DNA of 64,000 nt from the NCBI GenBank assembly GCA_009767595.1, contig VSDK01006506.1:101673-165672 (forward strand), given 5' to 3'. A model generated the notes under the pieces. That model was not told where the DNA came from. It saw only the letters and a program-made list of their open reading frames with translations, and did no database searches. This DNA comes from Symbiodinium kawagutii (taxonomy: Eukaryota; Sar; Dinophyceae; Suessiales; Symbiodiniaceae). The translations under genes and the position numbers were made by a program. This document shows positions 53,596 through 64,000 of this stretch, one piece after another (the stretch's first letter is position 1; every line of letters begins with the position of its first letter).

Positions 53596-54459
53596 GGATT
53601 GAGGATGTGGCCGCCGTGGCAAAGAGAGTTAAAAGTGTTTGAAATCGCTGAAAGGGAAGCGAATGGAACCACAGATCTTGCTGAGATTGCTGCGGGCGTT
53701 TGTGAGCTTTGGGCGTGACAGCGAAAGCGTTGTGCTCATGTGTGAACGGTTGCCCGCAGTGTTTCTTAGCTTGCGCGTCACTTCCCACGTTTGTGTTTTT
53801 TGGCGCGGCACTGCGGTGCGCAGATTGGCACAGACAAAAAGAGGCAGACGATGTCCGTTGTTAGTGCCGCTGTTCACAATGCTGGTTCTGATTCTGGTTT
53901 TGGTGTTGTTGCCGCAGCGGTTGTTGCGATGGCAAAGGTGAGGTTCTACGGTTTATGATTGGGGTTACTGTATCATGGGTTGTCCACAAATGCTGGAACC
54001 CCCGAACATCTCCAACAAATGCAATCTGCCGTAGAGACATTGCCTTTTTTTGGGGGGCCACCGCCATTCAGAAAGCAAGACTCCAGCATTGAAGATCAGG
54101 AACTCAGATCCGTGCTCCCATGTGTGGATTTCAGTTCCTGGCTTCAGCAATTGAAAATCGCTGAGGCCTCCAGGGAGGCCAAGACAGGAACCCTCTCCAG
54201 GGCTGGGTGAGTCCAACAGCGTCCCGCAGCTGTTGCAGGGTTCTGAAGGCTCCGCTCCAGCCACATGGCATATCCTTCCACGAAGGGTCGTTTTGTGCAG
54301 CCCGGATTCAATCAGATTGCACCCCCCTGCAAGTCACAAGTCCTAGAGCTATCTTCATTTGTTTTCATGCTGTTTTGAGGTAGACTTTAGGTCCTCGGAG
54401 TGAAAAAACTACTCGAAAATCAAGCGTGATACATCAAGTCACTCACGTTCAGCTGCGCC
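53596..54459. other. Intergenic, no supported gene
   Basis: Overlapping short frames on both strands without domain character. Confidence 0.35.
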
Positions 54460-55125
54460 ATGGCTGCAGAGACAGCTGGAGAACCTGCTTCAAATGGAGG
54501 ATCTTCGTATCAAGAAATGCTGCGACTGGAAAATGCTTGGACCAAGGCCAGAATGCATAGCATGTCGTTGGAAAGGCAGCTGTTGGAAAGGGGCAAAGAG
54601 GCAGCTCTGTCTCCGGAGCTGAAACGTTTGAGGGAAGAGTGGCAACAAAGCACTGATGAAGTTTCCTATTACCAGGAACGGCTTCCCTACAAAAAGGCTT
54701 TAAATGACATGGTCAGAAGTGACCTGGAGAGCCTTCGCAGCCAGAAAGCTGAGCTCGCTCCGCTGAGCTCTGCGGCTGCGCCATGGGTTCCGCCGGAGTT
54801 TCGAATCGCCACTCGAGACATTGATGCTGGAGCTGATGGCTACCTGTCTGTCTCCAAGGGCACTGTGCTTGTGGCCACCAACCTCGAAGACGAGCACTTT
54901 TATGGTTTTGAGCTGCACCAACCCAGCCACAGAGGCTGGGTTCCCCGATCTGGCCAGCCACAGAGGCTGGTTTCCCGTATCTGCCACCGCGGATTTGTCT
55001 TCAGCACCAACCAAACAAGTTTCATCTCCAGACGGGCACTGCTAATGGCAGGACAGGAAAGCAGCACCGTGAGGATAAATGCTGAGGAGATCTCTGATGC
55101 CATGTCGTGCAGAGATGGCGGTTAA
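54460..55125 (+). CDS. Coiled-coil plus SH3-like domain protein
   Basis: ATG 54460 in good context (GCGCCATGGC) to TAA 55123-55125, 221 residues. Residues about 15-105 form a long charged helix (ENAWTKARMHSMSLERQLLE; LKRLREEWQQSTDEVSYYQE). Residues about 112-170 look like an SH3 fold: FRIATRDIDAGADGYLSVSK, GTVLVATNLEDEHFYGFELH, then RGWVPRS, matching the 'a..y.a....yLs...Gd.l.v......W.........GwvP' pattern. A 31-bp near-exact tandem duplication (from 54924 and 54955) repeats the sequence around the GWVP codons in another frame, so the reading after the SH3 domain may be altered or an intron may lie there. It is probably an adaptor; it could also be the first exon of the downstream SNF2 gene. 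Confidence 0.5.
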   Translation: MAAETAGEPASNGGSSYQEMLRLENAWTKARMHSMSLERQLLERGKEAALSPELKRLREEWQQSTDEVSYYQERLPYKKALNDMVRSDLESLRSQKAELAPLSSAAAPWVPPEFRIATRDIDAGADGYLSVSKGTVLVATNLEDEHFYGFELHQPSHRGWVPRSGQPQRLVSRICHRGFVFSTNQTSFISRRALLMAGQESSTVRINAEEISDAMSCRDGG

Positions 55126-56099
55126 TGGTTGTAGGTTCTAGCAAGTAACATTGCTGGCAGCAACAGTTGGAAATAGGAGGGTTGAACCGGGATGTCTCCC
55201 CAACAATCGTCAAGATCAGGCGGATAATCATTTAGTGAGGGTGACTTTTTTTTCTGCGAATGTACCCTAAACTCGTAGAGACCTAGAACGGTATTCCATA
55301 ACGGTCGTTTTGGTTGCGATGCATCAAGCTGAACAGTTCTCCTGAAAAAGATAGATTTGGCACAACATCTTTGACTCTAAGGATCCGAATTCTACAAGCT
55401 GCAGTCGGGTGCCCAGCCACGAGGGAATGTCCTTAGCCTGGGCGTCAGTTGAACTTTCAGAGAGGGCAGCCATGGGTAGGGTCAACATGGGTCAACCTGG
55501 GAATGAATCCAGATCCAATTTCGTGTGTCAGCCAGCCCTTAATTTCTTTGCTGCACAGTTGCCCTGAGTGTCGTTTTATGAAAGATTTGAACCGAATTGG
55601 AAGAGCTTGCAGGTAGATTTAGGTTCAAGCTTCACTTATGCCATGCAAAAGCAGGCACGATGCAAGCGCTCTCTAAGACTGATATTATTACAGAACTGAA
55701 CACGGGAGCCATGTGGCAGACATTTGGAAGTGAATGCTTGCCATCCGAACAATAATGGCAGTTGCCATGGGCCATGATGATTGCGCATTTTATTTCTTAT
55801 GGCTTATACATGCCTATACACTGATACACCTTATGCTCCGATTGATTTTTCTCCTGACCGTCTGCAAATTGCCATAGCAATCATGCTCGGCTCGGCTGCA
55901 GCTTCCCGCGAGCGAACAGCTTCCCAACTAGCCGCTCTGCTCAAAACTGGTCCAGCAAATCCTGAAGTTGCCAACCTTATGCAGTAGAGATACTTATAAG
56001 GTCGCATTATTTTTGACATGATTATCAAACTTTGGCAACTGTCTCGAGTACAATGTTGAAATGACGTAGATTTTTCCAGGCCTCACATGTGTGGTGCAG
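55126..56099. other. Spacer or introns before the SNF2 gene
   Basis: One exon-like frame at about 55862-55987 reads LQIAIAIMLGSAAASRERTA, SQLAALLKTGPANPEVANLM, Q to TAG, and could be an upstream exon of the SNF2 gene. The rest has no coding character. Confidence 0.3.
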
Positions 56100-59000
56100 G
56101 TAGCTGAGCCAGAGCTCTTTGTCTCTGCCAAGCGACGTCGCTGTGAGCTGCGGAAGGAAGGTGGCTATGACCTCGAAGCCAATGCGGAAGGGTCGGTGGC
56201 TCCAAATCCCAAGGCCTTCAAAATCCACCCTTTGAGGGAAGAACAGCTGAGATCCTTGGCGTGGATGTATTTCCAGGAGGCTCGCAGTGGCTTCAAGAGT
56301 GGCTTTTTGGCGGATAAGATGGGCTACGGGAAAACAGCCACGACTATTGGCATGCTATCAGAGAAACCTTGCCAAGTGCCAGATGATCGACCGAGGGGAT
56401 ACATCAGGACAGGGGTTGCGGTTATGTTTTGCACATCATTCGATGATATTCGATGCACGTTGGGGATCCGAATCGATGGAGTGAGTGTCAACATAGCCGC
56501 GGCCCATATTTTTCAATATATGTATGTATATATATATATATGGATTTCATTTTGTTGGTGGTTTTGAACGTCACTTTTGGGGATCATCAAATGCTATTGG
56601 CCAAAGTGTTTTCTGGTGCTGGAGTGATGCAACATGATGTAAGCGCCAGTCATTGTGTCAGGAACGCCGCGACACTCATCTTGTGTCCTCCTCACTTGGT
56701 GACACAGTGGGAAGATGAGTTCTTCAAATTTCTCGGAGACCAGGTCCAGTTGGTTCATCCGTGTACAGTCCCAGCCAAGGACAAAAAATGCGTAGCAACT
56801 TGCTAGCCATCAAGTCATAAGACAGGGTGAAATCCTCGCAACAAGAAGGTTAAGCAGCAAACACCACGCTAAGCTTCATTGCAGTCATGAATCCATGAAC
56901 CACTGGAAGTTGAAAAGAGGATTCCAGCAACTATAAGCAGATTTGTGCATTTGCAAATTTGCCATGATGATCCATGATGGCTATGCCAAGGTACTTCCAC
57001 CCATCGAGTTCACCGGTTCGCGTCCATTCCGCTTAGCGCACCGGTTGGTCTCAGAGCTCAGCCCGTCTGTCCAACGCCACAACCAGCAGCTGGCGCCCGA
57101 ACAACGTTTGCACGTGGGTGATCGCATTGAATTATTGTCCATTCGGCTGAGTTCAGGGCAAGCTTTCCATGCGCAGGCGCAGATCGATTGATAGACGGCG
57201 GTTGATTTTTCAAACTTGTTTCGAAGAAGAAAGTCAATCGTGTTGATCATTTGGGTGGAGAAGGTGAAACTGGTGAAACCGATCAACTTGCAAGACCCCG
57301 GGAGCAGCCAGGAGTCGTGCGAACGCAAGTCTCCATACTTCCAAGAGTTTCTGGATGAGAAGTGCCAGAAAGGATGCACTGTGCAAGTCACCGTGGTGAG
57401 GGAACAGAAACCCCGGATCAAAACTATCCGAGGCAATGGGCCTTTTCGTATCCTGACGATAGCAAGCCAGCAAGACATGGCACGTCTGCGGATGGCAGAT
57501 TTGCTCGAACCCTTCAACGTAGTGTTGGTGTCCACTAGCCTCCTTGGCACCAAACACCACATGGATCGCGTCAGAGACACTCTGAACGACTGGCTGTGGG
57601 AGGATGAATATAAGTGTTATGCGCAACCAATGAGTGCCCGGCAGGAGAAATTGCGCGAATGTGTTGACAAATGGCATCAGAAAGATAGCTTTCTTCAGGC
57701 TGCTCTGCAATCTCCTGCTTTGTTGGAGACGATGTGGTGGAACAGGATGCCATGGATGCTGTGTGGGCTGGGAAATCGGATGCAGTAGCGGGGAAAATCC
57801 GAAACAGGCGAACTTCTCCTTGCCACCCAGGGGTTAATCAATTCGTCGTATTGAAATAGAATTTGATCTATTCACTTGGTCACCTTGGGGGATGTGACGC
57901 GGTCAACTGTGCAACACGGTGCTCATGCAGCTTGCAGGATGGTGCTAGATGAGTTTCATGAATCAGAGTCCTGGCGGACTTGCGTGCGAGAGGTGATGAA
58001 ATCTTTAGGAGCCACACATCGCTGGGGACTTTCTGGAACTCCACCGTTGGATACGGCCGAGTCTGTGCTCGAAGTGGCCGAAATTCTGTGGTATGTAACC
58101 GATGCCACTCCTTTCATGAAAGAAGCCCTGACGAAGAGGAATCAGATGAATCAGACGAGGCATATTCCCAAAAGTTGGCTGGAAAATGCTACAAACAAGG
58201 AAAAACTACATGACCCTGTGTCGCAAATAGAACAGTTTTGCTGAAGTTAGATTTCGGTTTTAGAAGGAAGCAGCTACATGGAGGTAATCTGTACCATTTT
58301 TGTGGTGATGTCTCCCTACTTGATCCATTTGAGTTTTGTTGGCACATCAGGGACGACATTGAAGCACTGACGCCCAACCCGATTCCTGACGCCCAGGAGG
58401 AATGTCAAGCGATGATCCGTGCGCATGTGCGACAAAACAGCTCAAACTTGGTGGAGGTTGGGCAAGGGTTGATGTGCTGGCTGATGCTGGCTGAGTGTTT
58501 GATGAAGAAGCATGTATGGCAGACCCTGCCTTGGGAATGTTGTGAAACATTCTCGAGACGATAGATGGCCTGCCATACCCCCCAGGTGTTCGTTTGCTAC
58601 ATTATTTGCATCGTTGGTGTAAGGTCAGGGACGTCCTTTTGAATGCCAATTGGCCAGCATGGCAAGTTCGAAAGTGGGATGCAGGATACCTCACTTCCCC
58701 AACGGGACCATTTGGATTGGACTTGAATCTTCTTCATTTTTCAGCTTAATTTTTGAATGTTCCAATGGTTGTCGCTATGGTTCCATTTTGTTTCATGAGC
58801 CTTTGTGCGGCCCCTTGCAGGCCATTCGCATACAAGAACATGAAGAATTTGTGCAGTTTAGTGCTGAAGAGCGCTTCATCTACCGACAGGCTTGTCATGA
58901 TCATGGCATCTTTGATGTGGAGCAGGCTTATGACGGTGCCAGTGTCGATATTCGTGAAGCACTACTGAAAAGATGTGCCCACTTTGACCTCGACAGAGAT

Positions 59001-61152
59001 GCGCAGGATGCCGGGGAAGCGGTGCGCTTTCTGGGACGTGACAAACGTGCCCGGGTCCAACATTTGCAGGATCAAATGGAGATAGAAGCTTCTAGGGCTG
59101 CCCACCTTTCGATTTGGGACACTGCCAAGCATGGCCTTCTGGTGGAGAAGCTGCACCATCCGGAGGCTGAACGGTGCATCCAGACTGTCTATGGGACTAG
59201 TGAGCACGCTTGGAAGTCCAAGGATCCTAAAAAGAAATGCTTCGAGATGAACATTTCACTCTTTGACCGTGATGGTTTGCCTCGTGTACGACCTGAAGTG
59301 CATTTCAAACAGCCACTTCGAGACACAGAGGTCTACCCCCGCTTGGACTTTCGGCACGTGGTTCAGCATGCAGTGGCTCGCATGTGTAATCCACAGGCTC
59401 AGCGGATCTTGTCACAAACGAAACTTGGACTGAGCTGACTCCTCTTTATCAGACCCGTTTGACTGTTTCAAAGAATAACGATGAAGAATGCAAAACAAGT
59501 GGGAATTTCCAAGATGCTGGCTTCAACCCCTCAAAAACAAAGCTAGCGGTGGGATGCATTAGGATGTGACTGGATATTGGTGGAGCTTTCAAGTGCCTTC
59601 CAAGGCAGGTATGTGCACAGATTGATTGTCGTGACCGTCACCTTCTTCCAGCATCCATTTCCTTTGGCTTTCAAGTTCTGTCGCGAAAATTGGAAGCAGC
59701 CCATCGAAGCCTGGATTTCTATTCAGGACAGATGCGCGGCCTGTCAGATATCGAGAAGCTTCGCAGTGAGCAGTGCTCAGTGTGCTTGATGCCGATGGAT
59801 GATCTTCCATCTTTGGTGATGTTGCCGTGTGCACACATCTACCACCGCGATTGTATTCGTTTGGCCCTAGAGTCAAATCCGAAGTGCCCATGCTGCCGAG
59901 CCCATGCTCCCCCAAAATCGATGTCCTCTGTCTTGCTGCAGGCGAGCTGAGACCCTGTTTCATTCCGGCTTTGTTGGCCTCATCCCTTGAATTTCAAACG
60001 CATTTCAGGGAAGTCACATTTCGTTACCCAAGTTGCGACGCTGCGCCAGGTTGAAGTTGCATCTTCCAACGACCCTGTGCCAGATGCAGCTCATGGTTCC
60101 AAACTCCTAGCAGTGGGAAGGCGTTTGGAGGCGATCCGAGCAGAAGACCCAAAGGCCAAGGCCATCGTGTTTGTCCAGTGGAAAGACTTGGAGAACAAGG
60201 CGCCCGGAGCACATTTGTGGGCAACGTATGGAAAGGGTGGAATTTTGGGAAATATATCAACCATGGTAACCATGAGCTTGTGTGGAATTTTAGAGGCACA
60301 ACCTCTATAAGTAGCATAACATGTGGGTGGCGTTTAGTTTTCAGAGACTGGTGGGTCACTGAATGCATGCTAGTTTTGTGTGTGTGCAGTCACAGGTGCT
60401 TTATAGACCTTGCGTCCGATCAACCAGCGGCTCGGTTTGAGTTCCTCAGGTTGCACGGGCACTTGAGCACCATGGGCTTCCAGTCCTCCAGTTGCCACAT
60501 CGGAAAAATGCTGGCAGAGACATGGCAGCTGTGATGAAGTTCTTTTGTGCTTCTCAGGAGTGGTTTGAAGGGCACCTTGGGAAGCCAATGGAAGCCACTG
60601 CATCTGGGACTTTGCAGCCATTCCGAGGGGTGTTCCAACATTCAGCCCAAAAATTGAAACAAAATTCCACACAAAGTATCAGACAAGCTTCTCATTTCAG
60701 TGTTCATCACCCTTCAAGTGCATGAAGCACATGCTCTTGCTGAGAGCTGCCAAGCCGATTTTGTACACCTTTTCTGGTGGGACAAATCTTTTGGGCTTTC
60801 TAGGGGTTTAGAACACTGAAAAACCAACAGGCATTTACAGTACAGGACCTTGACTAAGCAATCACTTAAATCCAAATCACTCACTGGGGCCTGTTATGTG
60901 CACCGTGCACCTAAAGCCTGAAAGGACACCTTTGTCCTGTTGCTGTCCCTGGAGCACGCAGCTTCCGGTTCCAACCTCACAGCTGCTAATCATGTGATCT
61001 TCGTTCACCCGATGAATGCAGAGACGTTGAGCACCGCGGTGGCCTACGAGAAGCAGGCCTTGGCTCGTGTGCGACGGGTTGGCCAAGAACGGTCAGAGGT
61101 TCATGTTTGGCGCTTCGTGACGCGAGAGACCGTGGAAGAGCATATGCATCAG
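56100..61152 (+). CDS. SNF2-family ATPase with RING-H2 finger (HLTF/SHPRH/Rad5/Rad16 arrangement)
   Basis: Exons I can place: 56100-56407, 56662 to about 56740, about 56991-57185, about 57260-57735, about 57938-58140, about 58290-58450, 58821 to about 59430, about 59676-59941 (RING), 60050-60199, a short one near 60420-60480, and 60925-61152. Motifs in order: FLADKMGYGKTATTIG (Walker A, where DEMGLGKT is usual), TLILCPPHLVTQWEDEFFKF (Ia), RMVLDEFHESES (II, DEFH), HRWGLSGTPP (III), CSVCLMPMDDLPSLVMLPCA with HIYHRDC and CPCC (RING-H2), KAIVFVQWKDLENK (IV), FEFLRLHGHLS, LLSLEHAASGSNLTAANHVI (V) and ARVRRVGQERSEVHVWRFV (VI). Introns 56408-56661 (GA-AG) and 59942-60049 (GC-AG) keep phase. Relatives act in DNA-damage tolerance or transcription as ATPase plus E3 ubiquitin ligase. 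The start is not found and there may be a further C-terminal exon. Confidence 0.75.
59761..59905 (+). other. RING-H2 finger within the SNF2 protein
   Basis: The spacing is C-x2-C-x14-C-x-H-x2-H-x2-C-x10-C-x2-C, with all eight metal ligands present. The second His makes it an H2 type. Its exon ends at a GC donor (59942). Confidence 0.8.
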
Positions 61153-62959
61153 TTTCTGAGTTTGACTCGGTTTTTTTTGGTCAGCTTTTGGTCGGTTTGG
61201 GATTTTTTCGGCCGAATGAACGTTGCAATTGTGATTTGCACTCTTGAAAGTAAGTATATATATATATAGTTATTCAGAAATTCAGTTGGTTTCGGACAGC
61301 CTGGGAGCCTGGGAAGACATCTTTTTGTGGCAGTTGCTTTCCTGAGGAATGTCACGGCACTCCCGAATTCTCATATGAACAAATCCTACTATCTTGACCA
61401 CTTTTTTGCCATTTTGTTGAAAAATAATAACGGGGCGATGCTCTATTTGGTAAGGTTGCAGGACGGGCGGGATTTTACAAATCCATTCTCACTTAATGAG
61501 GTAGCCAGTGCACATCATGCCTGCGAACATGTTCGGATCCGGAATTGCACAAAGACAATATTTCCATCAGTTTCACCTTTTCTCTGATATTTTGAAGGCT
61601 GTTGGAGGTAGTTCTGAATTTGGAAAATACGCTCCATTCAAAATTGGTTCAAAACCACCTGGGTCCAATTGGTGTTTCGCCAGCCTCCTGAGATATGCTC
61701 AACTGCCAGGTTGCACTGCAAGGCACCGGCACCTCCAGCTGCCGCTCGGGCAGCTGGTGCTCGAGAGACTTTGGGGTTTGCAAAATTTGACAAATCAGGT
61801 GCAAAAATTGATGCAACATCGGCATTTCCATTGCCAGGGACACCCCCAAAACCATGGTTTACGTACTAAATGTGATCATTCTTGGTTCATGATTGGGTAC
61901 GCCCATATGTGGAACTACCCAAGATTCAGATGAAAACCCACCGAAACTTGAGACACTGATACTGGATACGCTTTGTCAAATTTTGAGGGGTGTTTGTAGG
62001 GGATTGCACTCCAGCGGCTGAGATTGTTGGATGGTGGATCTGCCGAAGGGGCCAAGCAGGTGGACAGAGAAAAAGCGCCATGCAGAATTGTCAGCAGTGG
62101 TTGCCTCTTGTTCAACTTGCAATTTCTGCGATTCAAAAGTTGCACCATGAACTGATGCACCTTTAGCTCCCGCTGCGCCTGGTGCTTTTTGCTGTTTGGA
62201 GAAGAAATTGCCATCCTCGGTTGAACTGCCCACAGTTCTCCACAACCCAACTGGCCCCATCAGCAACGTCGCGACAGGCAATGATGTGGCAGCGGGGCAG
62301 CGTCCAAGCGGTGGATACCTCGAGCAGGCGTGATAGAGTCGGACGCCACTAAGAGGGAGAGAGACCAGACCATATTCTTGTCACAATTCTTGGACGCCCT
62401 CAAACTCTTTTTCTTGAATCTGTGGGTTGTCGCCGTGAATTCAAACACATTTGGACCCCATTTAGTTTTCAAGCGGACCCAATGCTATGAATCTGTCAGA
62501 GGGAGATGCCCAAATGTAACACCTTAGTGCCCTGATAAAAACTTGAAACATATTTTGTCGGTTGCTAATTTCGTGGCCTATTTCTCCCAAGCTGCCATCC
62601 AATACTGTTTTCACATCCCCAGGGTGCGGAATTCTCCCAGTGGAGTTGCTATGAAAGGTGCGCAAGTGGAAGAACGCAATCGCTCACCTTGGCTCCACAG
62701 TTCCTGCAAGAGATCAAGGCATGTTTTTGCAGCCGACAGCATGTAGAAAGACAGTAATGACACTCTCAAACAAGATAAACAAGATTAGATCCTAGCGCCA
62801 GCAAAAGAACACCGTTTGGTCAACGACAACTGTATCTTCCGACCAAGGCAATTTCTGATGCATGACATTGGAGGGCGAGCACAATAGGTGTAAATTTTCT
62901 GCATTCATACACCGCCACGCCGCCCAAAGGCTGCGGTTGGTCTAGATCTGACAGCCGCC
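61153..62959. other. Downstream of the SNF2 gene; possible C-terminal exon only
   Basis: A frame at about 61710-61870 (CKAPAPPAAARAAGARETLG, then FAKFDKSGAKID) ends in a stop and could be an exon. A (TA)n run lies at 61255-61268. Otherwise nothing convincing is seen on either strand. Confidence 0.3.
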
Positions 62960-64000
62960 ATGGTAGCTGAAACTCCCGGCAAGGTCAAGCTGACAGATGA
63001 ATTCATCAAGAATCATTGTACTTGGGTTGAAGCTGGATCGTGGACCTGCAAAGATATCTACGCACTCTTTGTGGCTGGCATCCTGGGTCTGCCCATGGTG
63101 GGTTTCTTGCTTATGATGGTGCCTTTATTCTTGCTGCCGGTGCTTGTGGTCAGGCTCTACATGTGCTGCCTATCAAGACCTTTGGATGTGGTACCACGGA
63201 ACCTTAGCTTCCATCTCACCTGTTGCGCTATCTTCATCCTTGCGTTGCCTCTCATCATTTGTAGCCTCGTTTGGGTGCTGTTGGTCCGTGTGGTCACTTG
63301 GGTCCTCTGCTTTCCCATTGGACTGTGCAACTTCTCCCGGACCCGTCGGTCCTGGAAGGCCTTGAGTGTTTTCAATGGGCGTCCAGGACATACCAAGGAT
63401 CCAGACATGGCACGGTCTCCAGCAGATGTGTTGGCCATGAAGTACGGTTACATCTGGAATTTCGGGGATATAGTTTGTGCCATGATCGGAGCTATGGACC
63501 GACAAGGTTTCATGGAGTTCTTCATCGCCATGCCTTTCATGCTTGCCATGGTGCCCATCTACAAACACACCATCCTCACAAATGCCTTGCTCTTTGACCT
63601 GCAGGAGTGCCACACGAATCAATGGAGTGATCCTGTGGATGCCACCCTTGACGGAAAGGTGGATGAGGCTGATAGACCTGGAGCAAAAAAGCACATGCTC
63701 AGTGGAATCTCTCGGGTGCTCTTGAAGGAGAGGGCTCGAAGAATCGTTGATGCCTATGAATTTACGGGTTTCCATCCGTATCCACCTCCGGGACGTGAGA
63801 GCAAGACTGTGGCAGGCATGCAGTTTGCCAACGTTGCGGGGCCCCTTCGATGCACTCTGATTTCGCACACCACCGTGCCGCATGATGTAGCTGGCCATGT
63901 GCCACGGAGTGACACAGGCGCTTTCACTGCCATTGTGGTTCGCATGCAGTCGTGGAATCCATGGTACCAGCTTGCAGGTGAGGTTGAAGTTAACCTGAGG
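62960..64000 (+). CDS. Multi-pass membrane protein, 5' part, runs off the window
   Basis: ATG 62960 lies in an ideal context (GCCGCCATGG), and 347 codons stay open to the last base. A soluble N-terminus (VKLTDEFIKNHCTWVEAGSW) is followed by hydrophobic segments: LFVAGILGLPMVGFLLMMVP with LFLLPVLVV, then LTCCAIFILALPLIICSLVW with VLLVRVVTWVL, giving two to four helices. A later hydrophobic stretch (FFIAMPFMLAMVPIY) may dip into or cross the membrane. The C-terminal part seen so far is soluble (YEFTGFHPYPPPGRESKTVA; RMQSWNPWYQLAG). No transporter or channel signature is recognised. The absence of introns over 1 kb contrasts with the neighbours. Confidence 0.7.
   Translation, partial: MVAETPGKVKLTDEFIKNHCTWVEAGSWTCKDIYALFVAGILGLPMVGFLLMMVPLFLLPVLVVRLYMCCLSRPLDVVPRNLSFHLTCCAIFILALPLIICSLVWVLLVRVVTWVLCFPIGLCNFSRTRRSWKALSVFNGRPGHTKDPDMARSPADVLAMKYGYIWNFGDIVCAMIGAMDRQGFMEFFIAMPFMLAMVPIYKHTILTNALLFDLQECHTNQWSDPVDATLDGKVDEADRPGAKKHMLSGISRVLLKERARRIVDAYEFTGFHPYPPPGRESKTVAGMQFANVAGPLRCTLISHTTVPHDVAGHVPRSDTGAFTAIVVRMQSWNPWYQLAGEVEVNLR

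Noticed and set aside
61915-62281. Minus-strand ORFs that look slightly protein-like (KLQVEQEATTADNSAW)
   Set aside because: No start, stop context or domain; the opposite strand is equally open.

Overview
The window looks like nuclear DNA of a dinoflagellate, most likely of the Symbiodiniaceae/Suessiales type. This is inferred from gene structure; no marker gene is present. Every gene I can support lies on the + strand, and genes are split into short exons. Several reading frames join only if introns start with GA or GC instead of GT: an intron at 52780-52939 splits a TFIIS N-terminal domain, one at 56408-56661 splits an SNF2 ATPase, and three copies of one gene share an intron starting GACAGC. 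Non-canonical GC/GA donors of this kind are known from dinoflagellates. Two short N-runs (21632-21641, 44694-44720) mark assembly gaps.

Layout. 1-1372: a partial unrecognised ORF with a broken 3' end. 2.6-7.1 kb: exon-like ORFs, including a 656-residue ORF whose C-terminal part resembles an ADP-ribosyltransferase fold. 8.6-11.3 kb: simple-repeat-rich DNA with a long degenerate GATA field. 11955-19908: a tyrosine-recombinase (DIRS/Ngaro-like) retroelement with a small membrane ORF, stacked gag-side ORFs joined by ATGA overlaps, a candidate -1 slip site, and a pol carrying RT, RNase H, a cytosine-methyltransferase-like domain and a tyrosine recombinase. It is bounded by identical 108-bp repeats, with a second 173-bp repeat pair near its right end. 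20-23.7 kb: repeat-rich DNA with weak exon candidates.

23765-40081: a tandem array of three copies of a gene encoding two methyl-CpG-binding-domain-like (MBD-like) modules. Copy 2 is a mosaic (5' half like copy 3, 3' half like copy 1), as expected from unequal crossing-over, and the breakpoint can be placed within about 45 bp of one exon. Copy 3 carries a frameshift and a lost splice acceptor.

41.3-48.3 kb: exons of one or more Lys/Ala/Pro-rich, probably chromatin-associated proteins (a DEK/SAP-like segment, a 13-residue coding minisatellite). 49.5-51.6 kb: the 3' end of an unrecognised gene with clean GT-AG introns. 52.4-53.6 kb: a TFIIS-N/LW-domain gene. 54460-55125: a coiled-coil plus SH3-like protein. 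56.1-61.2 kb: an SNF2 ATPase with a RING-H2 finger between its two halves (HLTF/SHPRH/Rad5/Rad16 arrangement). 62960-64000: the 5' part of a multi-pass membrane protein running off the right edge.

Functional theme (inference): several cellular genes suggest chromatin or transcription work (MBD-like reader, DEK/SAP-like, TFIIS-N, SNF2-RING), and the mobile element carries its own methyltransferase-like domain. Exon ends are given exactly only where phase and motif continuity agree; other boundaries are approximate.
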